A DNA stretch of 33,484 nt, from positions 1-33,484 of the forward strand of contig JADFRQ010000031.1 in the NCBI GenBank assembly GCA_022561215.1, in the 5' to 3' direction. Origin of the DNA: Chloroflexota bacterium (GTDB lineage: Bacteria; Chloroflexota; Anaerolineae; Anaerolineales; E44-bin32). The notes under the pieces were generated by a model. That model was not told where the DNA came from. It did no database searches and saw only the letters and a list, made by a program, of their open reading frames with translations. Shown here piece after piece: positions 23,328-32,215 of the stretch; the first letter of the stretch is position 1; each line of letters begins with the position of its first letter. Made by a program: the position numbers and the translations under genes.

Positions 23328-24906
23328 TCAGGATCCTCTCGAGTCACTGGCACTTCAGGTCTCAGGAATTAGCAAACGTTTCCCCGGGGTATTGGCGAAT
23401 GACAAGGTTGATTTTTCACTCGCCCGGGGTGAGATTCATGCCCTCTTAGGAGAAAACGGAGCGGGCAAAACCACGCTGATGAATGTAGTTTATGGCCTTT
23501 ACAAACCGGATGAGGGTGAAATATTTATCAACGGAAATCAGGTAGAAATTCGGGATCCCAACGACGCGCTTGCGCAAGGGATTGGGATGGTGCACCAGCA
23601 TTTTATGCTGGTGCCGGTCATGACCGTAGCCGAAAACTTGATGCTGGGCCACGAAGTGACGCGCGGCCTTAAGCTGGGCCTGCTCTCTAGAGTGGATCGC
23701 CAAAAAGTTTCCGAAGAGATCGAGGCGTTGGTTGAGCTTTATGGAATGGAAGTAAATCCCGAGGCTTATGTGCATGAGCTCTCGGTGGGGGAGCAACAGC
23801 GCGTCGAAATAATCAAGGCGCTCTATCGGGGCGCGGATGTGCTCATTTTGGATGAACCAACGGCCGTGCTCACTCCCCAAGAAACCGAGGATTTTTTCGA
23901 GGTCATGCGCTCACTCGTGAAACAAGGCAAAAGCATCATTTTTATCACACATAAGCTCAAGGAGGTCCTCGCCATCGCCGACCGTATAACCGTCTTGCGC
24001 GATGGCGCCGTAGTAGGCATGACGAAACCCGCCGAGACATCAGAAAAGGAGCTCGCGGCGATGATGGTGGGCAGGGAAGTGCTCCTGCGTGTGGAGAAAA
24101 AGCCCGCGCAGCCAGGGGAGGATGTGCTCAAGGTTCAGAATCTGCATGTACTCGATAGGCGTGATCAGCCCGCTGTACGCGGAGTATCTTTCATTGTGCG
24201 AGAGGGCGAAATTCTGGGCATTGCCGGCGTGCAGGGGAATGGACAGGCCGAGTTGGTCGAGGCGCTCACCGGGCTGACAAAAGTGATCGAGGGAAGTATT
24301 CATCTCAAAGACAGTGATGTGACCCACGCCAGGCCACGTGCTTTCACGGAGACCGGTGCCGCACATGTGCCGGAAGATCGCCACAAACATGGTCTCGTCC
24401 TGAGCTACGCGGTTGACGAGAACCTAATCTTGCAAACCTACTACTTAGCCCCATTTGCCAGCGGACTCAATATCAATCCCCGAGCGGTGGATGAAAATGC
24501 TCGACGTCTTATCAGCGAATACGACGTGCGTACACCTTCCATCAAAACTCTTGTTGGCAGCCTTTCCGGAGGCAATCAGCAGAAAGTGATCGTCGCCCGA
24601 GAATTGAGTCGCGATGCACCATTGCTGATCGCCAACCAGCCCACGCGCGGATTGGACGTGGGATCGATCGAGTATATCCACCGTCGCATCATCGAAAAAC
24701 GGGATGAGGGGGTGGCGGTGCTGCTGGTATCTTCGGAATTGGATGAAATTCTCAGCTTATCTGACCGCATTGCAGTGATCTATTCCGGGGAAATCCTGGC
24801 CATCATTCCTGTGGAGGAGGCGACGAAAGAGCGCCTGGGGCTGTTGATGGCAGGGGTAAGGGAGACTCAAGAATCATCCCAAGCTGCAGCAACACCAATG
24901 GAGTGA
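23314..24906 (+). CDS. nucleoside ABC transporter ATPase, two NBDs
   Basis: 530 aa from the ATG at 23314 (GGAAGG 4 nt upstream). Two fused nucleotide-binding domains as in RbsA/MglA/NupA. NBD1 is canonical: Walker A 'LLGENGAGKTTLMN', signature 'LSVGEQQRVEIIKAL', Walker B 'LILDEPTAVL'. NBD2 has the expected degenerate Walker A 'GIAGVQGNGQAELVEALTGL', a good signature 'LSGGNQQKVIVARELS', and 'LLIANQPTRGLDVG' where the catalytic Glu is replaced (N-Q-P), also usual for this family. It energises the two preceding permeases. Last gene of the operon. Confidence 0.94.
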   Translation: MKSSDQDPLESLALQVSGISKRFPGVLANDKVDFSLARGEIHALLGENGAGKTTLMNVVYGLYKPDEGEIFINGNQVEIRDPNDALAQGIGMVHQHFMLVPVMTVAENLMLGHEVTRGLKLGLLSRVDRQKVSEEIEALVELYGMEVNPEAYVHELSVGEQQRVEIIKALYRGADVLILDEPTAVLTPQETEDFFEVMRSLVKQGKSIIFITHKLKEVLAIADRITVLRDGAVVGMTKPAETSEKELAAMMVGREVLLRVEKKPAQPGEDVLKVQNLHVLDRRDQPAVRGVSFIVREGEILGIAGVQGNGQAELVEALTGLTKVIEGSIHLKDSDVTHARPRAFTETGAAHVPEDRHKHGLVLSYAVDENLILQTYYLAPFASGLNINPRAVDENARRLISEYDVRTPSIKTLVGSLSGGNQQKVIVARELSRDAPLLIANQPTRGLDVGSIEYIHRRIIEKRDEGVAVLLVSSELDEILSLSDRIAVIYSGEILAIIPVEEATKERLGLLMAGVRETQESSQAAATPME

Positions 24907-25072
24907 GCAAAACCCACCGCCATCGTCGTATTGGTGAAGGCGGGGCAAATACAATCCTTAAGGAAGAGTTCGCCAAATCCCCGCTGCATTACGAAAGCTG
25001 ATATGATAATGTCTACTTCCAGAGATTGTTGGCCTGGAATTATTTTTTTAATAGGTAGGAGGAGCGAACGTT

Positions 25073-25681
25073 TTGGATCATGTTGAACCGACTGATTTTC
25101 GAAAGTCAGATCAATACCCATCTCTGGAGGAATTTCCATCGCCTGGGCCCAAACGATCCATCACAAGGTTTTTAATTGAAGCCTTGGAAATTGTGTTGAT
25201 CGCGGGAGGGCTATTTCTCCTGGTGAATTTTCTGACGGCGCGTGTAAGGGTAGAAAGCATCAGTATGCAGCCCAATCTCCGTGAGGGAGAATTCGTCGTC
25301 ATCAATCGACTGGCATATAAATGGAACCAACCCCAGCGCGGAGACATTATTGTTTTTCGATTTCCGGGCGATCCAGAGAAGCGTTACATAAAACGCGTCA
25401 TTGGGCTGGAAGGCGATACACTCTTAATTGAAAATGGCCAGGTTTATGTGAATGGCGAGTTATTGCACGAACCCTATATCAGCACCCCGCCTGTTTATTC
25501 GGGTGACTGGGATGTTGGCCTGGAAGAAGTTTTTGTCCTGGGGGACAATCGCAACAATTCGAATGATTCGAAAAATTGGGGGGCATTAAGCACGGACGCC
25601 ATCATAGGCAAGGCGGTTTTTATCTATTGGCCGCCCAGTGAGATTGGATTGATCGAGGTTGCGGGAGAGAACGGAGAATAG
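25073..25681 (+). CDS. lepB: signal peptidase I
   Basis: 202 aa, TTG start with GGAGGAG upstream. One N-terminal TM helix ('EIVLIAGGLFLLVNFL', about 39-55) anchors the protein. The catalytic Ser is S64 in 'VESISMQPNL' and the general base K107 in 'RYIKRVIGLEGD'. The later family box 'VFVLGDNRNNSNDSKNWG' is complete. It cleaves Sec and Tat signal peptides on the outer face of the membrane. A single-gene unit convergent with murJ; the 181-nt gap to murJ shows no clear terminator. Confidence 0.95.
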   Translation: MDHVEPTDFRKSDQYPSLEEFPSPGPKRSITRFLIEALEIVLIAGGLFLLVNFLTARVRVESISMQPNLREGEFVVINRLAYKWNQPQRGDIIVFRFPGDPEKRYIKRVIGLEGDTLLIENGQVYVNGELLHEPYISTPPVYSGDWDVGLEEVFVLGDNRNNSNDSKNWGALSTDAIIGKAVFIYWPPSEIGLIEVAGENGE

Positions 25682-25862
25682 GAATTTAAACGAGCAGAGT
25701 TGCTGCCCGTCCATCGGAGCGCGCATATCGGCGAAACCTATTGCTCTTGGACATTCGTCTGAGGGTTTGGGATGATTGGGGCAACCTCCAGTCGCCCTAC
25801 CGACAAGATTCCCTCAAATGTTTCGCCTTTATATAAAACCTCGCGAAACTCCAAAATTTACA

Positions 25863-27464
25863 CTACAACTTGATCATCTGGCGCAGTTCTGGCCAAATGA
25901 ATGGCAGCGCAGCAATCCCTCCAGCGAGCAACGCCAAAGATGCGATAATCAAGCCAGGGCCTGGAAGCGCGTTAAGCAGCACATAAGCTGTCAAGCCGCC
26001 TGTTATGGAACCAAGTACGATGCGCCTTATCGCACGGCCATGGTCCAAGATCTTGGGGTACTGCGTGCGCAGCAGAATGACCAGGAAAAGGGCTTCCATC
26101 GAAAAGGCAAGACTGACGCTTATTCCGATGCCAACGGGGCCAAATCGTCTAAAGAGCAACAGACTCAAAATGATGAACGAAGCCACATTAAGCAGCGATG
26201 CAGCCAAGGGTATCCTCGCGTCCTGGCGCGCATAAAACGCCCGCGCGGCAACTTCAACGAGCGATTGTCCGGCCAGGCCGAGGAGATAGGCCTGGGCGGC
26301 TCGATACACAAGCTCCGTTTCGCTCGCTCCAAATCCGAAAGCGGCTGCGATGAAGGGCCGCAATACGATACTCAGCAAGACGGTGGCCGGAATGGTAAGT
26401 GCCAAGAGTATGCGCAGCGCTCGTCTTACGCTCGCTTCGAAGGATTGTGCATCCCCCGCAGCAAAGAACTTCGAAAGCGTCGGCAAGATCGCGATTCCGA
26501 TCGCAGTAGCAATAATCGTTTCTGGGACTTGAAGAATCAGCCAGCCATAAGTAAGCGCGGTGACTGAGCCTACGTCCATGCGTGAAGCCAAATTATCTTG
26601 AACGAGAAAAATCAGCTGAAAGGCCCCAATCGTCAGAATTCTTGGCCCCATCAATCTCGCCACTGCTCGCAGACCGGGATGATCAATGCCAAGCTTGGGG
26701 AACCATCGAAATCCATATTTCTTCAATCCGGGAAGCTGTACAGCAAGATGCAGAATGGCGCCGATAACAACGCCATACACTAACCCATGCACACCCAATC
26801 CCGCAGTTGGTAATTCCAGATTCCCGAGGCGGTAGCCTGACTCCGGTGCCAGGAAGATGGCGCCAAGAATCTGTCCGCCATCATAGACGATGGGTGCAAG
26901 TGCAGGCAACAAGAAATGTTGATGGGTTTGAAGGCTCGCGCTAGCCAGGCCGCTCAGTGAAAAGATCATCGTCGCAATGAGGTTGATGCGCATCAGGTCA
27001 ATCACTAAACTTTGCAGCTCGGGGGTAAACCCGGGTGCCACACCAATTTCGGCGGTCACGATCGGCCTGGCCAGAACGGCAAAAATCAATGCCGCACTGC
27101 CGGTGAGTAAGAATGCCCAATTCAACACCCGGCTGAAAAGTTTCCAAACTTCTTCGCGGCCCTCTTTTTCAAGCGTAGAAGAAAGAACCGGGATCAATGC
27201 AATGGATAGCGCGCCGCCGGAAATGATAGCAAAGAGTAGATCAGGAAGATTGTTGGCCGCGTTAAATGCGTCGAGCTCGCTGCTTAAGCCAAATTGGCGG
27301 CCGATGATGGCTTGGCGAAACAAACCCAATATCTTGTCGACGGCAAAAAATCCGGCGATAAGCAGCGATGATCGCGCAACATGGCTAACTCTTGGATTAG
27401 GTCTAAGCAGATCCGATTTCGGGACCAATTGCGGTGTCCTCAAATACGATCTTGAATTAGGCAC
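25863..27464 (-). CDS. murJ: lipid II flippase MurJ/MviN
   Basis: 533 aa with about 14 TM helices. The family start 'RSSLLIAGFFAVDKILGLFR...IIGRQFGLSSELDAFNAANN' and 'LPDLLFAIISGGALSIALIP' is clear. Later helices contain 'VPETIIATAIGIAILPTLSK'. It moves lipid II across the membrane for peptidoglycan synthesis. The GTG start codon follows immediately after the TAA of the C39-TPR gene with no gap, so translation is probably coupled to that gene. Confidence 0.93.
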   Translation of the reverse strand: MPNSRSYLRTPQLVPKSDLLRPNPRVSHVARSSLLIAGFFAVDKILGLFRQAIIGRQFGLSSELDAFNAANNLPDLLFAIISGGALSIALIPVLSSTLEKEGREEVWKLFSRVLNWAFLLTGSAALIFAVLARPIVTAEIGVAPGFTPELQSLVIDLMRINLIATMIFSLSGLASASLQTHQHFLLPALAPIVYDGGQILGAIFLAPESGYRLGNLELPTAGLGVHGLVYGVVIGAILHLAVQLPGLKKYGFRWFPKLGIDHPGLRAVARLMGPRILTIGAFQLIFLVQDNLASRMDVGSVTALTYGWLILQVPETIIATAIGIAILPTLSKFFAAGDAQSFEASVRRALRILLALTIPATVLLSIVLRPFIAAAFGFGASETELVYRAAQAYLLGLAGQSLVEVAARAFYARQDARIPLAASLLNVASFIILSLLLFRRFGPVGIGISVSLAFSMEALFLVILLRTQYPKILDHGRAIRRIVLGSITGGLTAYVLLNALPGPGLIIASLALLAGGIAALPFIWPELRQMIKL

Positions 27465-28790
27465 TTAGGTGGATGAAACGATACGCTCGAGTTGAAACAA
27501 ACTAGGTTCAAAACCAGGGTGTGCTTCGAGGCTTGTGCGCAGGTCGGCCATGGCGCCATCCCTATCGCCCAGTGCCTCCTTTGCTAACCCGCGCCAGTAG
27601 AAACTTTCTTCCAGATCATCGACGATCCCTAATGTCTGATCGGCAAGATTGAGAACGTCGTAGTAACGGCCGGTGAAATAATACGCGAAGTAAGGCCCAG
27701 TCTGATACCAAATAATTCGCCACGGCCGATCATCCTTATCTAGATTGGCATAGATATTAAAGGCTTCATCAAATGCTTGCGCGGCGCCTGCATAGTCGCT
27801 CAGTAAACGTAGATTGCTGCCGCGGTTGAACCAGGCGAAAAACAGGTCACGCCCCGTCAGGTTGAGCACATCAATCGAGGCTTGTTCTGCAGCGCCGAGA
27901 ATGTTTGCGGTTTCATCAATTTGGGAGCCAAGGATCGCGGTTACCACTGCCTCGAGATTAGATGGGTAGATGACGATAAATGTGTTATTGAAGTGTAGCC
28001 AGTACTCGTCGATGATCGCGTAAGGGACAATAAGTGTTTTCCCCCCACTGAAATCACCTGTAAATGAGTCGTAGGCATTGAACTGCTGGCGTGCTTCATC
28101 ATAACCCACCAAAAGCTGATAGTGGCCCATCCACCCCTGTTTTGAGTCATCCAAACCTTTTTCGATCATGACAGGAATCCCCGCGGCGATAAGCTCTTCC
28201 AGGATTTCGATGGTTCCGCCAACCCTTACCAGGGCGTTCATATCGGTCATTTGCTCCACGTAATTCACAATTTCATAGGGCATAACATTTCGATCTACGG
28301 CGACGGGTTTTAGGAATGCAGCCGTATCGCGTTGGTCACCTTGCCAACCCCAATAGGAAAGCGTCATTCCCAGGGTTGCCGGCCCACAATTATTAAATGT
28401 TTGATACTCGTGCCGAATGCCGCCTAGCAGAACTTGTTCGGGGATTGGAGTAGAAGTGGGACGCGGCGTGAATGTTGGACCTAATGTAAATGTAGGTTCC
28501 AATAGAAGTGTCTCTTCGGGCGTCGAAGTTGCCGTATTCACGACAACCGGCGTATAGGCAGCCAACGTTTCATTTACCATGGCCGCAAGCGTGGCATTCG
28601 GCGTAAAAACAGCTTCCTCTGGAGGGGAGAGCGCATAACGAATGCGCGTCCGCAGCTCTGCTATTTTCCAATCCGCTAATTCCCTGACAGCGGGGATTTG
28701 AAAAATCAAGGTGCCCAGGATGATAACCAGGGCGAACCCGAAGAGCATGATTTTGACTATTTTTTGCTTCCACCGGCGGCGTTCGATCAT
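27465..28790 (-). CDS. C39-like peptidase with TPR tail, membrane-anchored
   Basis: 441 aa from the ATG at 28790; an upstream ATG in the same frame lies above the -10 box. One TM helix (about 13-31), a Thr/Pro-rich linker, then a C39-type papain-fold domain: catalytic Cys in 'TFNNCGPATLGMTLSYWGWQ' (C135), His in 'WMGHYQLLVGYD' (H223), Asp in 'NAYDSFTGDF'. Residues 300-441 form TPR-like helices ('WFNRGSNLRLLSDYAGAAQA', 'FYWRGLAKEALGDRDGAMAD'). Predicted extracellular cysteine peptidase or peptide-binding protein. Its tight coupling to murJ suggests a cell-envelope role; no bacteriocin genes are near. Confidence 0.85.
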   Translation of the reverse strand: MIERRRWKQKIVKIMLFGFALVIILGTLIFQIPAVRELADWKIAELRTRIRYALSPPEEAVFTPNATLAAMVNETLAAYTPVVVNTATSTPEETLLLEPTFTLGPTFTPRPTSTPIPEQVLLGGIRHEYQTFNNCGPATLGMTLSYWGWQGDQRDTAAFLKPVAVDRNVMPYEIVNYVEQMTDMNALVRVGGTIEILEELIAAGIPVMIEKGLDDSKQGWMGHYQLLVGYDEARQQFNAYDSFTGDFSGGKTLIVPYAIIDEYWLHFNNTFIVIYPSNLEAVVTAILGSQIDETANILGAAEQASIDVLNLTGRDLFFAWFNRGSNLRLLSDYAGAAQAFDEAFNIYANLDKDDRPWRIIWYQTGPYFAYYFTGRYYDVLNLADQTLGIVDDLEESFYWRGLAKEALGDRDGAMADLRTSLEAHPGFEPSLFQLERIVSST

Positions 28791-28802
28791 AGCGCGATTA
28801 TA
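28791..28802 (-). promoter_or_regulatory. leaderless promoter of C39-murJ operon
   Basis: On the minus strand TATAATCGCGCT is directly followed by the ATG. The perfect -10 hexamer (28797-28802) lies 6 nt before the start codon, so transcription should begin at or next to the ATG. The word TATAATCGCGC is shared with ftsK and, with one change, recF. Confidence 0.65.
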
Positions 28803-28967
28803 ACTGTGTTTTGTGGGCATCAAATAACATCAACATTACAATTCCGCCATAAGGATTGAAAGGTAGCAACCACGAATTGGAGGTTGTTAGATCGCAGCTG
28901 AAATGAGGGAGTGGAGATTAAGCGCACTTGATACGGCCCCACTAAAAAAGTGTGCCCACAGTAGCCG

Positions 28968-29798
28968 TCAGGGGATGCTGAAATAAATGACCCTGGTTGC
29001 GCATTCGCCCCCTTGATAATCTCCTGTGCATAATGTGATCGTTCCAATGGCCTGGTGGCCGCGCGCAAAGGGATTGATCGGAGAATGGATGAATTCAATC
29101 ACTCCTGAAGGGAGGATGTTGCCGTGTCCCGGCGGGCACACAGGTCTAACCGTTGGTGCGAAGGGAAAGCGTTCACGCGCAGGGCCGTATAGATATTCGC
29201 CCGTTTCAAAATCCACAACCTGGACATAGGCGGATTTTAGGGTTTGAGCTCCACCATTACGGATGGAAAATATGACGAAGCTCGTCGATCCGCAATTCTC
29301 GAAACCCTTGAGGTACAAATCAAAACCCACCTGCGGAGTCGGACTGGGCATCGGCGTAAAAGAAGGCAAGTCGCGCGTGTCTCCCGTCACACTAGCATAC
29401 GCGCGGGATAACCAACAAGATTCACCCGGTCTATCCGGATTGAGGATATATACGTAATTATCGACAGTGCTTAGTCCCTGCACTTCAGCCATTTCACCAA
29501 CCAACAATACGCCCGCGAGATCATAGACAGTTCCGGGACCGGTACGACAGTTGGTGTTACCCGAAACACTGACCAATGGCACTGCCTGGGTGGCCGTCAG
29601 CGTGAGAGTCGGGACCGCCGTTGAAGTTGCTGTGGCGGTTGTAGTGGAGGTCGGCACGCGTGTGTTCTCTCCCTCTGGGGGCGCTGTATCTGTTTCCATC
29701 GTCGCAGTGACTTCGGTTGGTTTTTCGACAGTTTGTGGACTGCAAGCCGAGCTTGCTAAAAGCAGCGTGACGATAGCACCAAACAGATGTGCGCTCAT
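28968..29798 (-). CDS. SH3-domain lipoprotein
   Basis: 276 aa. A signal peptide ends in 'LLLASSAC' (C19, imperfect lipobox). A Thr-rich linker follows ('TSTTTATATSTAVPTLTLTA'), then a bacterial SH3 domain: 'VSGNTNCRTGPGTVYDLAGV', 'LLVGEMAEVQGLSTVDNYVY', 'CWLSRAYASV'. The C-terminal 120 residues are a beta-rich domain with paired cysteines ('GFENCGSTSFVIFSIRNGG'). Likely a surface lipoprotein binding cell wall or another protein; function unknown. GGTGA upstream of the ATG is a weak ribosome binding site. Confidence 0.8.
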   Translation of the reverse strand: MSAHLFGAIVTLLLASSACSPQTVEKPTEVTATMETDTAPPEGENTRVPTSTTTATATSTAVPTLTLTATQAVPLVSVSGNTNCRTGPGTVYDLAGVLLVGEMAEVQGLSTVDNYVYILNPDRPGESCWLSRAYASVTGDTRDLPSFTPMPSPTPQVGFDLYLKGFENCGSTSFVIFSIRNGGAQTLKSAYVQVVDFETGEYLYGPARERFPFAPTVRPVCPPGHGNILPSGVIEFIHSPINPFARGHQAIGTITLCTGDYQGGECATRVIYFSIP

Positions 29799-29904
29799 TT
29801 ATTTTCACCATCGGAAAAGTGTGGTTTGGAAGGTTGGCGCATCGGGCCGGGGATAAAACAATTCTCTCTCAAGTCTGCGGATCGCCCAGCAGGGGAGAGC
29901 ATGT

Positions 29905-30690
29905 TCAAGCGGTTTCCCAGGTGATATGCGTTCGTAGTCGAAAACGGTCAAAAACCTTTAGCAACGATGGACCTATCAGAAGCATCAGCAAAAAATTACC
30001 AATCGCTCGCGCACTGTCCCACAGGAGCGAACTGACCAGGTAATAGCGCCCATAACGCAACAGCGTTTCCAGGAAACTTAAGCCACGCTCCCAGCCGATG
30101 TCGGGGGCGCTAAACGCATACGGCCAAAAGTAGAGATTTGTTAATGCGCCATAAAGCCAGCCCCACAATGTGCTGTATAAAATCAGCGCAGGCAGGACAA
30201 AATTCTTTTTGGGGAGAGAGGCGGCTCCCAACCCGACCCAACCGGCGGCGAGCATCTGATAGGGTGTCCACGGGCCGATGCCTCCTGCTGTAAAAGGCCC
30301 GGTAACAAGCATGGTAAGTGCACCCATAATGAAGCCGAGACGCGCGCCAAAACTGTGACCGACGAAAACGATTAAAATGAATATGGGTGAAAAGCCTCCG
30401 GGCAATGGGATCACGGTCTCAATTAGCCTCAAGATAGCGTTTAATCCCAGTAAAGTCCCGATCATGGCAATGGCATGCGGCGAAAGCCTAGTTTGTGCCT
30501 CTCCAAAAAGCGCAAGCAGGATCAGCACAATGCTGGCACTGATAAGCAGAAGGGTGCTGCGAGAATCGAGTGTCTGCTCTTGGGCTGGAGCCCAAAAGGG
30601 ATAGAGAAAGACGATAAAGGCCATCGCGCTGAGCATGAGAAAAATAATCCGGGATGCAAAGCCCTCGCTCTTGTATCGAATTTTTATCAT
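29905..30690 (-). CDS. ECF transporter S component
   Basis: 261 aa with about 7 hydrophobic helices. The central motif 'GGFSPIFILIVFVGHSFGAR' ... 'TGPFTAGGIGPWTPYQMLAA' ... 'GWVGLGAA' matches substrate-binding S components of energy-coupling-factor vitamin importers, in particular the cobalamin/CbrT-like group. The first helix pair is atypical and charged residues cluster at the C-terminus. No EcfA or EcfT genes are adjacent, so it probably shares a module encoded elsewhere (group II). The vitamin cannot be assigned from sequence, and no cobalamin riboswitch was seen upstream. Confidence 0.8.
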   Translation of the reverse strand: MIKIRYKSEGFASRIIFLMLSAMAFIVFLYPFWAPAQEQTLDSRSTLLLISASIVLILLALFGEAQTRLSPHAIAMIGTLLGLNAILRLIETVIPLPGGFSPIFILIVFVGHSFGARLGFIMGALTMLVTGPFTAGGIGPWTPYQMLAAGWVGLGAASLPKKNFVLPALILYSTLWGWLYGALTNLYFWPYAFSAPDIGWERGLSFLETLLRYGRYYLVSSLLWDSARAIGNFLLMLLIGPSLLKVFDRFRLRTHITWETA

Positions 30691-31068
30691 ACAGTTTATC
30701 GTCTCCTGGAGCAGTATAACATTACGACTGGTGGAGCAACAATTTTGCTATCTTCTCAATGAATCTTGAAAATTGTCAGTAGCTCTGCCCCTGATAATAA
30801 CCAGGGATTTCCTTTTCCTGCTCGTAAGGGCGACTGGCCAGTCGCCTATACGATTGGGAGGAACAGCTGTCGTGCCATCTTTTCAAAATTTTCTTGAACG
30901 GAATCGGAAGTACTTGCCTGTGCTCCACGCAGGTCGCAATATGCTGTTGCTGGCACTCTAGATTATCTTCGCATTGTTGAAGACCATGATGGATGATTGA
31001 TTCCTGATCGAAATTCTCCTGTATTGACCGCTACATACGAGGGAAACCGCAATTTGTAAACTCCTTGC
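30691..31068. other. intergenic stretch between ECF gene and selenoprotein operon
   Basis: 378 bases without a convincing gene. It carries the 30824 palindrome. Two short protein-like readings, 'SFQNFLERNRKYLPVLHAGR' (ending at TAG near 30961) and, one frame over, 'TLDYLRIVEDHDG' then TGA and 'LIPDRNSPVLTATYEGNRNL' ending at TAA 31058-31060, may be remnants of one decayed gene. No family recognised. Confidence 0.3.
30824..30846. repeat. REP-like palindrome, GTAAGGGC family
   Basis: GGCGACTGG and CCAGTCGCC (30829-30846) form a perfect 18-bp palindrome preceded by GTAAG. The first 16 bases of the element are identical to those at 13572. Located between divergent genes. Confidence 0.6.
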
Positions 31069-32160
31069 GTGCGCATAATCAGCATTTTCTTCTTTTTACT
31101 ATTCCTCGGCGTCGCATGCACGGCCGAATTGCCCATTGCGCAAGAAAAGACTGCAGAAATTGAACCCACGGCGGCGGTTGCAGAGGACAAAATAACGCCA
31201 GAAGTAACTCCTTCATCCAATAATGTTGAGCCCACAATTGAAGATCTCCCCGCCGAATCTCCCGTAAGAAATAGACGCATCGAGGATCCGAAAAACTATA
31301 CCCTCCGCCAGCTGATCCCGTTCGACGGCATCCGTCCGGTGTATGTACCCACCTTCGCAACGATTGCGGAGACCCAGGATCTTCTCTTTGATGATGAACT
31401 CGTTTTGGGCATTACGTTAGAGGGCGAGGCCAAAGCTTATCCCATTTCAGTGCTTCGATTTCGAGAAATTGTTAATGATGAACTAGGAGGCATCCCTACG
31501 CTTGTAACATGGTGACCGATCTGCTACACCGGTCTCGTGCACGACCGGAGAATAGACGGGACAACCCATGTGTTTGGGAATGCGGGCGCGTTGTTCATGA
31601 ATGCCATGACCTGGTGGGATCACGAGACAAATTCGGTATGGTCTCAGCCGTGGGGGAGGGCAATCCAAGGCGATTACAAGGGAGTCGAGTTGTTCTTACT
31701 CCCCTCACAAATTACGACCTGGGCCAGCTGGAAAAAAGAATATCCCCATTCATTGGTAATGACCAATGATCTGGAGCTTCTCGGATCTCGAAGAGAGCGG
31801 TTTAATGAAAACTTTGTCATTGGTCTGCTCATCGACGGCAATGCAAAAGCCTTTCCATTCATTGAAGCGCGCGATCAAGGCGTAATCAATGACAGCTTAG
31901 GGAGTATTCCCATACTGCTGTGGGTAGGTGAAAATAGCTTCCATGCTTATCTACGGCTTGTTGAAGGTAAGACGTTAACATTTCGTTCGGAGAATGGCCT
32001 GCTGATTGATAATGAAACGCAATCTACCTGGAATGAAACATTGGGCCTGGCAATAAAGGGCCCTCTGCAAGGGAAAATTCTTCAAGGCATTCCTTCCTCT
32101 TCAGCCTATAATTGGGCCTGGTTCGATTTTTTTCCAGAATCTGAAATTTATTCCCCATAA
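31069..32160 (+). CDS. DUF3179 lipoprotein with in-frame UGA, predicted selenoprotein
   Basis: 363 aa if the TGA at 31513-31515 is read as selenocysteine (Sec149). GTG start; the signal peptide 'IISIFFFLLFLGVAC' suggests a lipoprotein (C17). A Thr/Glu/Pro linker precedes the DUF3179 domain: 'IPFDGIRPVYVPTFATIAE', 'LVLGITLEGEAKAYPISVLR', 'IPTLVTW' U 'PICYTGLVHDR', 'HVFGNAGALFMNAMTWWDHE', 'TNSVWSQPWGRAIQGDYKG', 'RFNENFVIGLLIDGNAKAFP'. DUF3179 members normally have Cys at this place (W-C-P-x-C), so UGA replaces the first Cys of a CxxC redox pair. The frame stays open and family-like for 215 codons afterwards. A hairpin follows. Function of DUF3179 is unknown; extracellular redox is inferred. Confidence 0.85.
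31529..31548 (+). promoter_or_regulatory. candidate bacterial SECIS element 1
   Basis: CCGGTC (31529-31534) pairs perfectly with GACCGG (31543-31548). The loop TCGTGCAC can close further with a G-C pair, leaving a bulged UC and a UGCA tetraloop. The stem begins 13 nt after the UGA and the apical loop about 19 nt after it, within the range seen for bacterial SECIS hairpins recognised by SelB. Confidence 0.65.
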
Positions 32161-32215
32161 CATACGGCTTTCGGCAAGATGAGGGCAAATGGTATGGATA
32201 AAGGAGTACACCAGC

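Noticed and set aside
25776..26567. A 263-aa plus-strand ORF opposite murJ.
   Set aside because: It is the antisense shadow of MurJ, with low-complexity hydrophilic sequence and no start site.
31069..32160. Annotating 31069-31515 and 31537-32160 as two separate genes or as a simple pseudogene.
   Set aside because: The two parts are one DUF3179 domain in one frame separated only by a UGA at a Cys position. The neighbouring gene shows the same pattern, which favours selenocysteine.
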